Below are positions 6,371 through 12,086 of a stretch of 12,120 nucleotides of DNA, in pieces (within the stretch, counting starts at the first letter, position 1; each line of letters begins with the position of its first letter). The notes below the pieces were generated by a model. The model saw only the letters and a list, made by a program, of their open reading frames with translations, did no database searches and was not told the DNA's origin. The stretch comes from Rhodanobacter sp. UBA5168 (GTDB taxonomy: Bacteria > Pseudomonadota > Gammaproteobacteria > Xanthomonadales > Rhodanobacteraceae): positions 1 through 12,120 of the forward strand of contig DHXA01000094.1 of assembly GCA_002413455.1 (NCBI GenBank), given 5' to 3'. The translations under genes were made by a program, and so were the position numbers.

Positions 6371-6460
6371 TCGGCGACGCATGACGGTGTTCGAGCTGTA
6401 CTCGGTGCGCTCCGTGCGGCGCTGCCAGGACATGGGCCAATCGTTAGTCAGGGGATAACC

Positions 6461-7396
6461 ATGGTTACGTTTCAGTGCGAAACAAAAGGTTGTGATCATA
6501 TCTTGCTCAACTCAAGCAAGCGCTATGCCTACGAACTGGCCGGCTTTACCTGCCCGAAGTGCCATAAAACGGGTTCCTGGAAGAACTATACGGGCGAGAT
6601 CCACCCGGTGGTGTTGGCGCGGGAGGATGTCCGCATCGTCGAGTTGAAGCAGAAGCTACTGCTGGCGCTGGCGGAACGTGATCGACTGAAGATCGAGTTC
6701 GACCAGGCATGTGCTGAACGAAGAAACTGCGAGCTTGCCTACAACGCGCTGCAGAACCCGGACATTCCGACGATCGTGTCGGAGTTGAAAAAGATAGAGA
6801 GGAAGACCAATGCGGCGCTCGTTGCGGGGCAGCGGCACCGGGACGCAGAAGAGGCGGCCGCCAAGCTGGACTCGGCGATAGACGACCTGGGCAACCGTGA
6901 CGCCGTCAATCGCGACGCGGGTACGGCCTACCGAAGCGCAGCCAGCGTCGAGGCCGCGTCCCAGAAGAACAAGCTGTACATCGGCAACCGGCAGTATGTG
7001 TCGCAGCACCGCGACAAGGGACCACTCAAGAAATTTCGCATTCTCGATGTTCCGAACTGGTCGCCCGGGTTGAACGTCGCATGGGTCGAGGGCGGTATCA
7101 GTGCCAAGGCCCATTTCAAGATCAAGCTGGATTCGACGAACCAGTACGCGAACATTCCCGATACAGTTCTCAACAAGTTCAAGGATGTGCCGGCGTACGA
7201 CGCCGAAGATTTTCTTGCCCTGTGCAAGACGGACGGAAAGAACTCACTCCTCTGGTTTGACAAGGATGGTTACAACCGCCCGACCTGGACAGCGCTCGAA
7301 ATATGGTGCTTGCTGCGCAAGGGCTACAGCTTTCAGTTCGGCGACAGCAAGAAGGACGGAAAGGGCCGGAAGATCGTACTGACACCGCCCGTTTGA
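6461..7396 (+). CDS. Orphan zinc-ribbon / coiled-coil protein
   Basis: Encodes 311 residues from ATG 6461, with a purine-rich AGGGGAT at 6449-6455 upstream. The N-terminus has Cys6 and Cys11 (QCETKGC) and a later FTCPKCHK, together a plausible four-cysteine zinc ribbon. Residues about 55-150 are charged and helical (KQKLLLALAERDRLKIEFDQ, then SELKKIERKT) and probably form a coiled coil. The C-terminal half contains YIGNRQYVSQHR and a tryptophan-bearing domain (LKKFRILDVPNWSPGLNVAW; LLWFDKDGYNRPTW). There is no signal peptide or membrane segment, so it is likely cytoplasmic. I recognise no family and assign no function. A nucleic-acid-binding or sensor role is conceivable from the ribbon. It stands alone between REPs. 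Confidence 0.75.
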   Translation: MVTFQCETKGCDHILLNSSKRYAYELAGFTCPKCHKTGSWKNYTGEIHPVVLAREDVRIVELKQKLLLALAERDRLKIEFDQACAERRNCELAYNALQNPDIPTIVSELKKIERKTNAALVAGQRHRDAEEAAAKLDSAIDDLGNRDAVNRDAGTAYRSAASVEAASQKNKLYIGNRQYVSQHRDKGPLKKFRILDVPNWSPGLNVAWVEGGISAKAHFKIKLDSTNQYANIPDTVLNKFKDVPAYDAEDFLALCKTDGKNSLLWFDKDGYNRPTWTALEIWCLLRKGYSFQFGDSKKDGKGRKIVLTPPV

Positions 7397-7406
7397 CGAG
7401 AGCGAT

Positions 7407-7452
7407 AAGGGGACGGAGGCAATTAAGTCGCGATAGTTGCCTCCGTCCCTTT
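7407..7452. terminator. REP family C, full copy 2, placed as a bidirectional terminator
   Basis: Left arm 7407-7424 (aaggggacggaggcaatt) and right arm 7434-7452 (agttgcctccgtcccttt region) pair over about 17 bases with one bulged G. The hairpin fills the 61-base gap between two convergent stop codons (7396 on plus, 7458 on minus) and has A/T runs on its outer sides. It could end transcription in both directions. The sequence is a family C REP, so a repeat may have been co-opted. Confidence 0.7.
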
Positions 7453-7457
7453 AATTT

Positions 7458-7817
7458 CTATGAGAGGAATTCCACCAGCAGCTGGCGCTTGGGCTCGGGC
7501 AGGTTGCGGTAGGCGTCGAGCAGGCGGCCCTCGTTGTCGGTGAGACGTCGATAGGCGGGGGATTTTTCTCCCACCCCCAAATTGACTTGCCCGCGGCCGG
7601 TGGCCAGCCATTCGAAGCTGACGTCGAAATCCTTCGCCAGCTCGACGATGCGGGCAAGCTCGGGCAGGGTGAGGCCGGTAAGCCATTTGCGGACGGTCTC
7701 ACGCGACACGGCGTAGCGGTCAGCCAGGGCGCCTGTTCTTCCGCGTCCTTCCACGAAGCGGGCGCGATCCAGTGTCTGCCGCAGGCGATCCGCGAAATTC
7801 TCGTAGGGTGCGGCCAT
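7458..7817 (-). CDS. Phage-type HTH repressor
   Basis: Encodes 119 residues from ATG at 7817 on the minus strand. A helix-turn-helix occupies about residues 26-52 (GALADRYAVSRETVRKWLTG), followed by LPELARIVELAKDFDVSFEW and LATGRGQ, the arrangement seen in lambdoid cI/C2-like repressors. The C-terminal auto-cleavage (S24) domain of a full cI is absent, so it would not be inactivated by RecA in the usual way. The last segment (LLDAYRNLPEPKRQLLVEFL) resembles a dimerisation tail common in short phage regulators. An operator-like palindrome and a divergent promoter lie upstream (7905-7953), as in a phage immunity region. No other phage gene is seen nearby, so it may be a prophage remnant or a domesticated regulator. 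Confidence 0.75.
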   Translation of the reverse strand: MAAPYENFADRLRQTLDRARFVEGRGRTGALADRYAVSRETVRKWLTGLTLPELARIVELAKDFDVSFEWLATGRGQVNLGVGEKSPAYRRLTDNEGRLLDAYRNLPEPKRQLLVEFLS

Positions 7818-7904
7818 CCAGATTCCTGTTGTTGCATCGTCGCCAGGTACTCGCGCGCGACGACTGTTGAGTGGTTGCAACGATTGTTACGCACCCGCAT
7901 TCCC

Positions 7905-7953
7905 AGAAAGCCACTTTCTAGTTGTTGACAAAGACACGTTTCGGTTGCATCAT
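7905..7953 (+). promoter_or_regulatory. Divergent promoter with operator-like palindrome
   Basis: A perfect TTGACA (7925-7930) is followed 17 bases later by CATCAT (7948-7953), a four-of-six -10 match. Just upstream is the palindrome agaaag-cca-ctttct (7905-7919), a possible binding site for the repressor transcribed in the opposite direction. A second palindrome, gttgcaac, is at 7874-7881. The layout resembles a phage cI/cro switch, but the downstream gene is only a short frame. Confidence 0.45.
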
Positions 7954-8050
7954 GCCTGCCATGAGTTGCATCGAAGCCATCGTCGTCAATCTTGTCGAGC
8001 ACGTCGCGGCCTGCTTCGCCACGGCGCGAACGATAAGGGGACGGAGGTAA
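7952..8050 (+). CDS. Short 32-codon frame ending in a REP half
   Basis: ATG 7952 begins a frame reading MPAMSCIEAIVVNLVEHVAA and then a tail, TIRGRR, that is encoded by the REP C half; the TAA (8048-8050) is in the repeat. The ATG overlaps the proposed -10 box, so a transcript from that promoter would start downstream of it and use the internal ATG 7961 if anything. No ribosome binding site is seen. It may be the remaining 5' end of a gene opposite the repressor that was cut by the repeat. Weak as a real protein. Confidence 0.25.
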   Translation: MPAMSCIEAIVVNLVEHVAACFATARTIRGRR

Positions 8051-8056
8051 TTGAAT
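8033..8056 (+). repeat. REP family C, left half only
   Basis: The sequence ataaggggacggaggtaattg repeats the left arm of the family C copies at 6274 and 7407, including the flanking cgata. No right arm follows. Confidence 0.7.
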
Positions 8057-8217
8057 TGACCGATAAGAGTGGCGGTGGGTAATTGCCGTCGGGAGGGCGG
8101 CGAATACAACACCCTTCGGGGGAATACGCCCGCCGGTTCTTAGCGGTTTCTAACCTCCCGACCTCCCGTCCGTCGTCATGCCGTGGACGGGCACTTCATG
8201 GAAATGAGGAGGCGACC

Positions 8218-8889
8218 ATGTCGACGTTCGATTCGGATGATCTGGAAACGACGGGCTATTTCCTGCCGGAGGACAGCCAGTTACGGCTGAAGAAGCTGCG
8301 CGAGTACGTGGAGTTCCTCTCGCACCTGGCGCAACCGCGAAGGCCGGACGAGGAGCGGGAAGGGTTTCCCGAGATTCGCCCGGGCGAAGTGGCGATCTGC
8401 CTGGAACTGCTGGAGGAGCAGATCGCCCAGGTGCTGGGCGAACTCTCCTGGCCGGCGGAGCGTCGCGATCGGACGGCAGCATGCGAGGCCGCTGCGAACG
8501 CGGAAACTTGCATGCAAGCCGCAGAACCGGAGGTCGCCGAGCCGGTGAGGGATGAGCCCGGCAACCGCTTCCTCTTCGGCGTCACCCTGGATCAGTTCGA
8601 CGGGATCAACCTGCTGCTGAGCAGCCTCCGGGCCCTTGGCAATGTGGTGACCTGCAGCGATCACGCCGAGTTATCCGACGTCACGCTGTCGATCATGGGC
8701 GATGCCATCGTCCGCGACGTGATGAAGCTACGCGACATCATCAGAGACGTGAATGCGCAGAAACTGACGCCACCGCACGGCACGAAACCCGGTGTCCGCG
8801 AGGAGCGAGCCACTTACCTCGCGCTGCCCGCGCGTTTGCCCAAGGGCGGCGCGTCGTACCTCGTGCGGCAGCACCCGACCTGTCAGTAG
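8218..8889 (+). CDS. XAC0095-like protein with an extra C-terminal domain
   Basis: Encodes 223 residues from ATG 8218; GAGGAGG at 8206-8212 is an excellent ribosome binding site and excludes upstream in-frame starts. Residues about 5-85 (TTGYFLPEDSQLRLKKLREY ... EIRPGEVAICLELLEEQI ... ELSWPAERRD) fit what I remember of the XAC0095 family, small proteins of unknown function nearly confined to Xanthomonadales. A low-complexity Ala/Glu linker (about 86-115) leads to a second helical domain (FLFGVTLDQFDGINLLLSSL, then DVMKLRDIIRDVNAQKL) that I do not recognise. Family members are usually near the size of the first domain alone, so this looks like a fusion. No signal peptide or membrane segment is present. 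Confidence 0.6.
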   Translation: MSTFDSDDLETTGYFLPEDSQLRLKKLREYVEFLSHLAQPRRPDEEREGFPEIRPGEVAICLELLEEQIAQVLGELSWPAERRDRTAACEAAANAETCMQAAEPEVAEPVRDEPGNRFLFGVTLDQFDGINLLLSSLRALGNVVTCSDHAELSDVTLSIMGDAIVRDVMKLRDIIRDVNAQKLTPPHGTKPGVREERATYLALPARLPKGGASYLVRQHPTCQ

Positions 8890-8925
8890 CCGGGAGTCGT
8901 GGCGATCGCCCGCCATCCCAAAAGC

Positions 8926-8970
8926 GGGGTCGGGTTCACTCCCTGAGACAGACTGAGTGAGCCTGACCCC
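8926..8970. repeat. Divergent REP (family A-related)
   Basis: Inverted arms ggggtcgggttcactc (8926-8941) and gagtgagcctgacccc (8955-8970) pair at 14 of 16 positions around a 13-base loop. Flanks aaaagc/atttg are as in family A. The left arm carries ggttc, as in the arm to the left of the RAYT gene (3606), so it may be a subfamily closer to the RAYT's own ends. It could act as a terminator for the gene ending at 8889. Confidence 0.75.
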
Positions 8971-9016
8971 ATTTGAAGGAGCAGGGGTTGAAGTTGCCGA
9001 TGGTTGGATTGCCATC

Positions 9017-9052
9017 TACGGCATTGCCGTATATACGGCAATGCCGTATGAT
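9017..9052 (+). promoter_or_regulatory. higBA promoter under a double-palindrome operator
   Basis: A -35 hexamer TTGCCG (9024-9029) and a -10 hexamer TATGAT (9047-9052) are spaced by 17 bases. Bases 9017-9048 form a perfect 32-base palindrome, itself made of two 15-base palindromes, tacggca-t-tgccgta (9017-9031) and tacggca-a-tgccgta (9034-9048), separated by TA. Both sites overlap the promoter. Binding of the HTH antitoxin would block RNA polymerase, giving the autoregulation known for toxin-antitoxin operons. Two tandem sites suggest graded, cooperative repression. Confidence 0.8.
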
Positions 9053-9078
9053 CGAGAAAGATGGAAAGGAGTCTGTCC

Positions 9079-9402
9079 ATGTACGAGTTCGTCGAATCGC
9101 CGCTCTTCGAACGAGTCATCTATGACTATCTCGACGACGAAGGTTATGGCGCGTTGCAGGCAGCGTTATCGCCATGGCCGGAAGCCGGCGATCTGATACC
9201 GGGCTCGGGCGGATGCCGGAAGTTGCGTTGGCATCTACCCGGCAAGGGCAAACGTGGCGGTCTACGCGTTATCTACTACGTCAAGTTGCGTGATGGATGC
9301 ATCTGGCTACTGGCTGTTTACGGAAAGAGCATGCAAGAGAATGTTCCTGCGCACGTTCTCAAGGCTCTGAAAGAGGAATTTGTTCATGGCGAAAATGACT
9401 GA
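9079..9402 (+). CDS. higB: HigB2-like RelE-superfamily toxin
   Basis: Encodes 107 residues; ATG 9079 has GGAG (9068-9071) at seven bases. The order of motifs follows Vibrio HigB2: FVESPLFERV, YLDDEGYGALQ, P-GD-IPGSGGCRKLRW, GKGKRGGLRVIYYV and LLAVYGKS. HigB2-type toxins bind the ribosomal A-site and cut mRNA. The basic GKGKRGGLR region and the late Tyr-Gly-Lys motif, needed for RNA contact in the family, are intact, so it is probably active. The gene precedes its antitoxin, as is usual for higBA, and overlaps it by 17 bases, implying translational coupling. Expression should be controlled by the palindromic operator at 9017-9048. Confidence 0.88.
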   Translation: MYEFVESPLFERVIYDYLDDEGYGALQAALSPWPEAGDLIPGSGGCRKLRWHLPGKGKRGGLRVIYYVKLRDGCIWLLAVYGKSMQENVPAHVLKALKEEFVHGEND

Positions 9403-9703
9403 AGCTCAATTGGCGGAGCGTGACAGCAAGCGCAACCTCGGGGAGGAGTTGTTGCAGGCCGTACGCGACATCAAGGCTGGCCGCACCGGACGCGTCTTTC
9501 ATGTGGAAGTGACCCAGGCGACCGAAGCCCGTCTCAAGCTTGGCATGTCGCAAGCTGATTTCGCGGCCATGCTCGGCGTGTCCGTGCGTACGCTGCAGGA
9601 TTGGGAGCAGGGCAGGCGCGAGCCGAGCGGTGCGGCCAAGGCGCTGTTGAAAGTGACGGTGGCCGCGCCGAAGACTGTGCGCAAAGTGCTTGCGGCGGCT
9701 TGA
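9386..9703 (+). CDS. higA: HigA2-like XRE antitoxin and autorepressor
   Basis: Encodes 105 residues from ATG 9386, with AGAGGA upstream inside the toxin gene. The N-terminal part (about 1-45) is the flexible toxin-binding region. A Cro/C1-type HTH follows at about residues 46-85: EARLKLGMSQADFAAMLGVS, then VRTLQDWEQGRREPSG. The VRTLQDWEQGRR recognition segment is typical of HigA2/NadS-type antitoxins. The protein should neutralise HigB by direct contact and repress the operon by binding the two palindromes upstream. The gene lies 25 bases before the third gene of the group, suggesting a three-gene transcript. Confidence 0.88.
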   Translation: MAKMTEAQLAERDSKRNLGEELLQAVRDIKAGRTGRVFHVEVTQATEARLKLGMSQADFAAMLGVSVRTLQDWEQGRREPSGAAKALLKVTVAAPKTVRKVLAAA

Positions 9704-9728
9704 GGCGTGTACTCAAGGAAACGAAGAC

Positions 9729-10079
9729 ATGAAGAAAATGGTCATCGGCGTCGCCTCCCAGCAAGCCATCCGCGCCCGCGCGCTGGCCATCGCACGCGGC
9801 GACCATCAGCCACGCCCGAACGAGCCGAAGATCTGGTTCACCTCCATGCGCTCATTGGCCGAAGTATTGTCCGACGACAACCGCGCGTTGCTGCGCGTGA
9901 TCGGGGAGCAGAAACCCGCGTCGCTGAGCCAGCTCGCAGCATTCACCGGGCGCGCACCCAGCAACCTTTCGCGCACGCTCAAGACGATGGAACGATATGG
10001 TCTGGTCGAGATGCAACGGGAGTTGCGTACTGTGCGTCCAGTGGCCATGGCCAGCGAATTCGTGATCCAGGCGGCGTGA
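9729..10079 (+). CDS. Winged-helix (HVO_A0114-like) regulator, third gene of the higBA group
   Basis: Encodes 116 residues; ATG 9729 is preceded by AAGGA (9715-9719). The central part is a winged HTH of MarR-like type: LRVIGEQKPASLSQLAAFTG, RAPSNLSRTLKTMERYGLVE, then a strand-turn (RELRTVRPV). Similar proteins, annotated from memory as HVO_A0114-type DNA-binding proteins, are usually antitoxin partners of a small TumE-like toxin (DUF6516). No such toxin is present here. The gene instead follows higA by 25 bases in the same direction. It may be an orphaned antitoxin left after its toxin was lost, or a further regulator of higBA. DNA binding is a family inference; the role here is open. Confidence 0.7.
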   Translation: MKKMVIGVASQQAIRARALAIARGDHQPRPNEPKIWFTSMRSLAEVLSDDNRALLRVIGEQKPASLSQLAAFTGRAPSNLSRTLKTMERYGLVEMQRELRTVRPVAMASEFVIQAA

Positions 10080-10260
10080 ACTGGAGAGAAGTGGCGCCGA
10101 CCTCGCGAAAAGAGCAGGGGGGCAGAGTGAGATGGCTCGGGTTTGACGGAGACCTTTTGCCCCGATGACGGCGCAGCAGAAAGAAGATCGGCAGCGGCGT
10201 GCACGGGACGGCAGGACGAATCAGTGCGGTCACCTCCCCTGCCATCTCAGTAAATCTTCA

Positions 10261-10500
10261 TCAAGATTCACGCTTGATAGATGGCTCATCTAGCCATTGC
10301 GTGACGATCGCCACCCACATGCCATCTCGCATCGAAACTGTGCCGAGCGCGGACAATTCGCCGTCTGAAAGCATAACTTCCAGCCCGTCACTGAGCTCCA
10401 ATGATGCCTTCACCAGTGCTTCGATCGTTCCACGCGTGACGAGACGAACTGCACCATCGGCATCACAATTTCCGAAGTCTACTGGCAGGATGAAAGGCAT
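10261..10500 (-). CDS. 79-aa hypothetical protein, remnant operon partner
   Basis: Encodes 79 residues on the minus strand from ATG at 10500 (a GTG at 10506 is also possible): MPFILPVDFGNCDADGAVRL, then ALVKASLELSDGLEVMLSDG, then a C-terminal strand region with GMWVAIVTQWLDEP. It is acidic, soluble and of unknown family. It begins ten bases after the stop of a gene remnant (10510-10734) read in the same direction, so the two were probably one operon. The overall shape, a small acidic protein behind the C-terminus of a larger gene, would suit an immunity or accessory protein, but there is no motif to show this. No strong ribosome binding site is visible. Lower G+C than the flanks suggests foreign origin. 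Confidence 0.55.
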   Translation of the reverse strand: MPFILPVDFGNCDADGAVRLVTRGTIEALVKASLELSDGLEVMLSDGELSALGTVSMRDGMWVAIVTQWLDEPSIKRES

Positions 10501-10509
10501 GGTCACTGA

Positions 10510-10734
10510 TCAGTTCGTCTTAGGATTTGGGTTCTTTTGGATCATCATTAAGGGGCTCGCTTGCTCTCCGGTCAGACCTGTCACGGTGACATGGTTGCCC
10601 ATACCCGGTGTAGCGATCACTTCACCACCCGCACCGCGTATTGCGCCATCCTCCCCGCTGATGAACGGCCAGGTGCGGGTGGGCTGATCGCCACGCCCGC
10701 GTCGCCACGCGTTATGCTGCCGCCATGAACGTCG
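10510..10734 (-). pseudogene. C-terminal remnant of a larger gene
   Basis: The minus-strand frame is open from about 10734 to the stop at 10510-10512. The last 60 codons read like authentic protein: QPTRTWPFISGEDGAIRGAG, then GEVIATPGMGNHVTVTGLTG, ending SPLMMIQKNPNPKTN. The glycine-rich strand-turn style suggests the edge of a beta-rich secreted or structural protein, but I do not recognise the family. Upstream of about 10690 the frame becomes arginine-rich nonsense and meets the start of the MntA gene, so the 5' part was probably removed when MntA/HepT inserted. The 79-aa gene follows immediately. Confidence 0.5.
10713..10718 (+). promoter_or_regulatory. Possible -10 box for a leaderless mntA transcript
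   Basis: TATGCT lies six bases before ATG 10725 and no Shine-Dalgarno sequence is present. Transcription starting at or next to the ATG would give a leaderless message, a known mode in Xanthomonadales. There is no strong -35 hexamer, so confidence is low. Confidence 0.3.
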
Positions 10735-11048
10735 TCACGCCATCGCTGCAACATCTGCAGGTCCATCGGGAGGGCTTGGCCGCGCTGTGCCGCCGCCATC
10801 GCGTGCGCCGGCTGGCAGTGTTCGGCTCGACGGCACGGGGCGAGGCCGGGGCCGGCAGCGATTACGACTTTCTGGTGGAGTTCGATGTCTTGCCGCCGGG
10901 TGGTTACGCCACGGCTTTCTTCGGCCTGCAGGAGGATTTGCAGGCGTTGCTGGGCGCGCCGGTCGAGCTGGTCGTGGAGCGTGCCATCCGCAACCCGTAC
11001 TTCCGCCAGTCGGTACAAGCGCAGCGTCAAGAGTTGTATGCGGCTTGA
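10725..11048 (+). CDS. mntA: MntA-type nucleotidyltransferase antitoxin
   Basis: Encodes 107 residues. The minimal nucleotidyltransferase signature is complete: AVFGSTARGEAGAGSDYDFL, where Gly34-Ser35, ten residues, then Asp46-x-Asp48 match the GSX10DXD motif; the two aspartates bind metal and ATP. A third acidic residue is in the VELVVER strand. In this family MntA inactivates the HEPN toxin HepT by transferring AMP onto a tyrosine near its RNase site. The length is normal. Its stop (11046-11048) lies inside the hepT gene (overlap of 11 bases), so the pair is translationally coupled. No Shine-Dalgarno sequence is visible. Confidence 0.92.
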   Translation: MNVVTPSLQHLQVHREGLAALCRRHRVRRLAVFGSTARGEAGAGSDYDFLVEFDVLPPGGYATAFFGLQEDLQALLGAPVELVVERAIRNPYFRQSVQAQRQELYAA

Positions 11049-11379
11049 AACCGCCAAGTATCTGTACGACGTGCAGAGCGCAGCCACTGCGCTGGCCGGG
11101 TTCGTGGACGGATGCGACTGGGCCGGGTACCAGCGCAACGCCATGTTGCGCGCCGCCGTGGAACGCCAGTTCGAAATCATCGGCGAGGCGCTGGCCCAGC
11201 TCGGCCGCCACGATATGGCGCTGCTGGCTCGGGTCGAACACCACCGCCAGATCATCGCGTTCCGCAACATCCTGATCCATGGCTACGCGGAGGTCGACGA
11301 TGCCCTGGTCTGGGACGTGGTGCAGTCCCGACTGGATCCGCTGCGCCAGCAGATGGATGAGCTGCTCGCGGGTCACTGA
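11038..11379 (+). CDS. hepT: HepT HEPN toxin (DUF86)
   Basis: Encodes 113 residues, largely helical. The HEPN RNase motif is RNILIHGY at about residues 76-83 (Arg76, four residues, His81, x, Tyr83), which gives both the catalytic R-X4-H and the tyrosine that MntA adenylylates in the studied systems. The segment AVERQFEIIGEALAQL is also characteristic of DUF86 proteins. HepT dimers cut RNA; when AMPylated they are silent. Start 11038 overlaps the end of mntA. With all residues intact, the pair should be a working type VII toxin-antitoxin module, with antitoxin gene first. Confidence 0.93.
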   Translation: MRLETAKYLYDVQSAATALAGFVDGCDWAGYQRNAMLRAAVERQFEIIGEALAQLGRHDMALLARVEHHRQIIAFRNILIHGYAEVDDALVWDVVQSRLDPLRQQMDELLAGH

Positions 11380-11514
11380 TGGCTGCGCTCGGTCACGCCA
11401 CAGCGCTGGGAAAAGATGTCAGGGACGAATGGCACTTACTTACGCGGCACATCCCCGCGCAACTAGCGCCAAGTGGCTGATTTGAAAGAGCGGCTGGCGG
11501 CCGGGCGTCACCGG
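11380..11514. other. Gap between toxin-antitoxin modules, with REP half
   Basis: No gene is seen. The main recognisable content is the family B left half at 11411-11430. The 3' portion leads into the promoter of the next module. Confidence 0.6.
11411..11430 (+). repeat. REP family B, left half only
   Basis: The sequence aaaagatgtcagggacgaat matches the left arm of the family B copy at 342-359, with aattc replaced by gaatgg. No right arm is found before the next gene. Confidence 0.6.
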
Positions 11515-11555
11515 TTGAAGCGTCCCGCGGTCTGTGCCATATTTGGTGCCAAATA
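11515..11555 (+). promoter_or_regulatory. Promoter and operator of the Phd/RelE module
   Basis: A -35 hexamer TTGAAG (11515-11520) and a -10 hexamer CATATT (11538-11543) are 17 bases apart. The palindrome tatttgg-tg-ccaaata (11540-11555) overlaps the -10 and the probable start site, and its last base abuts the ribosome binding site AAGGAG (11555-11560). It is the likely site for autorepression by the antitoxin. Confidence 0.65.
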
Positions 11556-11566
11556 AGGAGCCGAAT

Positions 11567-11812
11567 ATGGAAACCATCCACGCCAGCGCGAGTGTCAGCA
11601 TCACTGAACTCAAGCGCAATCCCAGTGCCGTGATCGAGGCAGCCGACGGCGAGTCGGTCGCCGTGCTGGTGCATAACAAGCCCAGCGCCTACCTGGTACC
11701 TGCAGAAACGTACAAGCGCCTGCTGGATCGGCTGGATGATCTGGAGTTGGCCGAACTGGTGCGTGCGCGCAGCGGCGAGAAACGGGTCAAGGTCAAGCTC
11801 GATGACCTATAG
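11567..11812 (+). CDS. Phd/YefM-family antitoxin
   Basis: Encodes 81 residues. ATG 11567 follows AAGGAG by six bases; an in-frame GTG at 11534 is rejected because the operator and ribosome binding site would then be coding. The N-terminal half (SASVSITELKRNPSAVIEAA, then VAVLVHNKPSAYLVPAETYK) is the Phd/YefM DNA-binding fold. The C-terminal tail (LAELVRARSGEKRVKVKLDD) ends in the RelB-like V-V-LD-L pattern that wraps around RelE. It should neutralise the toxin encoded next and repress the operon. Its stop overlaps the toxin start by 11 bases. Confidence 0.9.
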   Translation: METIHASASVSITELKRNPSAVIEAADGESVAVLVHNKPSAYLVPAETYKRLLDRLDDLELAELVRARSGEKRVKVKLDDL

Positions 11813-12086
11813 CCTGGAGTTCGTCGAGTCCGCGCTGAAGGAATGGCGCAAGCTGTCCGCCGATATTCGCCAGCAGCTGAAAGACAAGCTTTCCGAGCGA
11901 CTGGTGCATCCACACGTTCCGGCCTCCCGTCTGCACGGATTGCCGGATTGCTACAAGATCAAGCTGCGTGCGTCAGGTTTTCGCCTGGTCTACCAAGTGC
12001 ATGACAAGGTGCTCGTGGTCACCGTGATCGCGGTAGGCAAGCGTGAAAAGGGTTTGATCTACCGCGCGGCGAAGAAGCGGCTCTAG
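11802..12086 (+). CDS. relE: RelE mRNA-interferase toxin
   Basis: Encodes 94 residues and aligns without gaps to my memory of E. coli RelE. EFVESALKEWRKL is followed by RLHGLPDCYKIKLRASGFRL and AVGKREKGLIY. All five residues tied to activity are at the same numbers: Lys52, Lys54, Arg61, Arg81 and Tyr87. RelE cuts mRNA in the ribosomal A-site during starvation. Start 11802 overlaps the antitoxin stop (ATGACCTATAG), so production is coupled to the antitoxin. The toxin is probably active. Confidence 0.93.
   Translation: MTYSLEFVESALKEWRKLSADIRQQLKDKLSERLVHPHVPASRLHGLPDCYKIKLRASGFRLVYQVHDKVLVVTVIAVGKREKGLIYRAAKKRL

Noticed and set aside
10110..10165. Possible degenerate REP A (caggggggcagagtgag)
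   Set aside because: Only a short partial match to the left arm and no convincing right arm; too weak to list as a repeat.
11534..11566. GTG start giving a longer Phd antitoxin
   Set aside because: The extension would cover the operator and the ribosome binding site; ATG 11567 is well placed.
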